Part shown: positions 63,253-64,000 of the stretch, piece after piece
Layout: every line of letters begins with the position of its first letter
Numbering within the stretch: position 1 is the first letter of the stretch
Source: Salimicrobium halophilum
GTDB lineage: Bacteria > Bacillota > Bacilli > Bacillales > Halobacillaceae
DNA length: 64,000 bases
Assembly (NCBI RefSeq): GCF_900100295.1
Contig: NZ_FNEV01000001.1
Location: 496,001 to 560,000, forward strand
Reading direction: 5' to 3'
Position numbers and translations under genes: made by a program
Notes under the pieces: model-generated
The model's database searches: none
Seen by the model: the letters and a program-made list of their open reading frames with translations, nothing else
Told to the model about the DNA's origin: nothing

Positions 63253-64000
63253 ATGCAAGCCACAGGCATTATCGTCGAATACAATCCATTTCACCTCGGC
63301 CACCTATACCATGCGGAACAATCCAGAAAACAGACGGGAGCGGACTGTATCATCGCAGTTATGAGTGGACCATTTCTTCAACGGGGAGAACCCGCAATTA
63401 TAGACAAATGGGAGCGGACCCGAGCAGCTCTGACCGGAGCTGTCGATCTCGTTGTAGAATTACCACATCTATTCGCTGTGCAACACGGGGATTATTTCGC
63501 TAAGGGAGCCGTCGAAACACTCAATCATCTGAATGTATCATCTATCTGCTTCGGAAGTGAAGAGGGTCACATCTCCCCTTTTCTTACTGCACACAGAACC
63601 TGGCAGGAAAGAAGAAGTTCGTTCGACCGCATCCTCACTTCCCACCTGGATGCCGGAAACTCTTTTCCGGAAGCTTCGAGACGTGCATACGAAAGTATCG
63701 GAATCCAGGATCTGGATGTATCGCGACCGAACAACATCCTCGGTTACAGTTACGTAAAAGCGATCGCTGAGTACGCTCCCTCTATTCAACCGGCCACTAT
63801 CAAAAGGCTGAAAAACGACTACCATGATGAAGAAATGACGGGCCATATCTCGAGCGCTACAAGCATACGCAAAGACCTTCACCACTACCATGAAATAACG
63901 GAAGATGTTAAAGAAACACTTCCGGCTTCCACCATCCGTACACTTGCCGACTATAAATTCCATAAAGGGCTCTGGCACTCGTGGGAGCACTATTTCCCCC
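63253..64000 (+). CDS. tmcAL: tRNA(Met) cytidine acetate ligase TmcAL (YlbM), 5' part
   Basis: ATP-dependent enzyme that installs N4-acetylcytidine at the wobble base of elongator tRNA-Met from acetate. The first 249 residues are visible before the window ends. The nucleotidyltransferase fold is clear: IIVEYNPFHLGHLYHA with the HxGH motif (residues 14-17), AVMSGPFLQRGEPAIIDKWERT, RPNNILGYSYVKA and HISSATSIRKDL. The ATG follows GAGAGGGAGATTTT. TGTTAAAAT at 63203-63211 is a candidate extended -10. It is divergent from ylbN. Confidence 0.95.
   Translation, partial: MQATGIIVEYNPFHLGHLYHAEQSRKQTGADCIIAVMSGPFLQRGEPAIIDKWERTRAALTGAVDLVVELPHLFAVQHGDYFAKGAVETLNHLNVSSICFGSEEGHISPFLTAHRTWQERRSSFDRILTSHLDAGNSFPEASRRAYESIGIQDLDVSRPNNILGYSYVKAIAEYAPSIQPATIKRLKNDYHDEEMTGHISSATSIRKDLHHYHEITEDVKETLPASTIRTLADYKFHKGLWHSWEHYFP

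Overview
The window is a chromosomal core region of an endospore-forming member of the Bacillaceae. Gene order follows the Bacillus subtilis segment fapR-recG ... remA-rqcH, the whole pyr operon, then lspA-divIVA-ylm-sigG-sigE-spoIIGA-ftsZ-ftsA, the dcw cluster and mraZ-bshC-ylbP-gerR-rpmF-ylbN-tmcAL. spoVM, spoIIGA/sigE/sigG, spoVD, spoVE and a GerR-like regulator mark a spore former. bshC implies bacillithiol and a DNPR-type MurE implies meso-DAP peptidoglycan. Moderate G+C and rather acidic proteins fit a halotolerant genus such as Salimicrobium or Halobacillus, but this is only a guess. I see no rRNA, tRNA, CRISPR array, insertion sequence or prophage, and no gene-free stretch over 300 bases.

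Layout: (1) 1-8310, mostly minus: fapR (cut by the window edge), recG, sdaAA/sdaAB, a plus-strand NCS2 purine permease, fakA-yloU, plus-strand rpmB and the tiny spoVM. (2) 8328-20338, minus: thiN, rpe, rsgA, prkC, prpC, rsmB, fmt, priA, coaBC, rpoZ, gmk, remA. (3) rqcH on plus, sharing a long bidirectional terminator with the pyr operon. (4) 22332-33880, minus: pyrR-uraA-pyrB-pyrC-carA-carB-pyrK-pyrD-pyrF-pyrE, a complete de novo UMP pathway under one strong promoter and two PyrR attenuators. (5) 33877-41906: rluD, lspA, divIVA, ylmH/ylmG/sepF/ylmE/pgeF, ylmC, sigG, sigE, spoIIGA. (6) 42143-58228: ftsZ, ftsA, divIB, spoVE, murD, mraY, murF, murE, spoVD, pbpB, ftsL, rsmH, mraZ. (7) 58328-64000: bshC, a DUF3397 gene, ylbP, gerR-like, a crotonase-family gene, rpmF, ylbN and the 5' part of tmcAL.

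The genes connect UMP synthesis, peptidoglycan precursor synthesis and septum assembly, sporulation sigma-factor control, PASTA-kinase signalling and translation/ribosome quality control. I did not find a new multi-gene system: nearly everything is recognisable core machinery. The points worth a second look are regulatory or architectural. They are a PyrR-loop-like element in the ftsAZ leader, 10-bp-spaced GTGG repeats upstream of mraZ that look like an MraZ operator, a spoIIGA whose Shine-Dalgarno site is not followed by a usable start codon, a sigG start that coincides with a forespore-type promoter, and expected neighbours that are absent (ileS, rlmN, def, murG, murB, yloB/yloC).
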